64,000 nucleotides of DNA from Deferribacter thermophilus (lineage in GTDB: Bacteria > Chrysiogenota > Deferribacteres > Deferribacterales > Deferribacteraceae). The first letter of the stretch is position 1. Each line of letters starts with the position of its first letter. A program made the position numbers and the translations under genes. The notes below the pieces were generated by a model. That model had not been told where the DNA came from and did not search any database. It saw nothing but the letters and a program-made list of their open reading frames with translations. Below, in pieces: positions 63,904-64,000 of the stretch. The DNA lies in NCBI RefSeq assembly GCF_049472675.1, contig NZ_JAPNXM010000005.1, forward strand, positions 137,976-201,975, given 5' to 3'.

Positions 63904-64000
63904 TTTTGATATTATTTATAAAAAAGGCTATTGCATAATTTCTATGTTTTTCAATTTTCATCATTTTTCTTAAATTTTGCTCAATTTTCTACTCAATTTT

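Noticed and set aside
1..64000. tRNA, rRNA, CRISPR arrays and insertion sequences
   Set aside because: The intergenic gaps are short and contain no cloverleaf, repeat-spacer array or transposase; none can be supported.
63904..64000. Possible gene or RNA at the right edge
   Set aside because: Only AT-rich sequence with poly-T runs; no start, ribosome site or stable structure was found.

Overview
The window is AT-rich, densely packed chromosomal DNA from a Gram-negative (diderm) bacterium. The markers for this are TamA/TamB, a periplasmic cell-wall amidase and a lipoprotein. Respiration is supported by a caa3-type oxidase operon and by the futalosine-pathway menaquinone gene mqnC. The mix of MglA/MglB, FapA, LarB, WtpABC, rubrerythrin and very low GC most resembles Deferribacteres such as Deferribacter or Calditerrivibrio. 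That placement is an inference from gene content, not a database result. There are no tRNA, rRNA, CRISPR or IS elements. Almost all genes abut or overlap their neighbours.

Layout. 1-3387 (+): a VTT membrane protein (cut by the left edge), a mercuric-reductase-like flavoprotein and a fused two-domain transferase of the 'rSAM/selenodomain-associated' families. 3429-6188 (-): an acyl-ACP thioesterase, a secreted protein of unknown function, and a small ORF with an in-frame UGA followed at once by a perfect stem-loop, proposed here as an unannotated selenoprotein. 6240-10443 (+): MglB/MglA, RNase G, RlmE, LarB and a small membrane protein. 10498-16674 (+): rubrerythrin, cytochrome c, Sco, and the oxidase operon with a di-heme-extended subunit II, then CtaB. 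16702-19764 (-): WrbA, peroxiredoxin and a frameshifted Cache-GGDEF gene. 19876-34544 (-): TamA, TamB, amidase, UvrA, FapA-like, sensor kinase, MqnC and a metallo-hydrolase. 34622-47561 (-): the replication-origin-type cluster (lipoprotein, RsmG, MnmG, MnmE, FolD, GyrA, GyrB, RecF, DnaN), carrying two perfect consensus parS sites. 47782-53877: an atypical SDR (-), then IlvA, DnaA and a tungstate/molybdate transporter (+) whose ATPase gene is broken by a perfect 53-bp tandem duplication. 53851-61266 (-): ADP-ribosylglycohydrolase, a degenerate PEP-utilising-enzyme-like protein, RlmB, a membrane protein, MutS, a Nudix hydrolase and a small unknown. 61414-63903 (+): a short ferredoxin with its own promoter and terminator, then CysE, an Rrf2 regulator and a cysteine desulfurase.

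How parts work together. The left and right ends share a sulfur/selenium/redox theme: cysteine synthesis, sulfur mobilisation and Fe-S ferredoxin on the right; a candidate Sec protein and selenodomain-associated transferase on the left. A tungstate importer sits near the origin. The central block is the classic origin neighbourhood, but dnaA is separated from dnaN by two genes and points the other way, so the origin most likely lies close to 47.6-49.8 kb. Two reading-frame lesions (the GGDEF gene and wtpC) are each one small event from intact and may be recent mutations or assembly errors.
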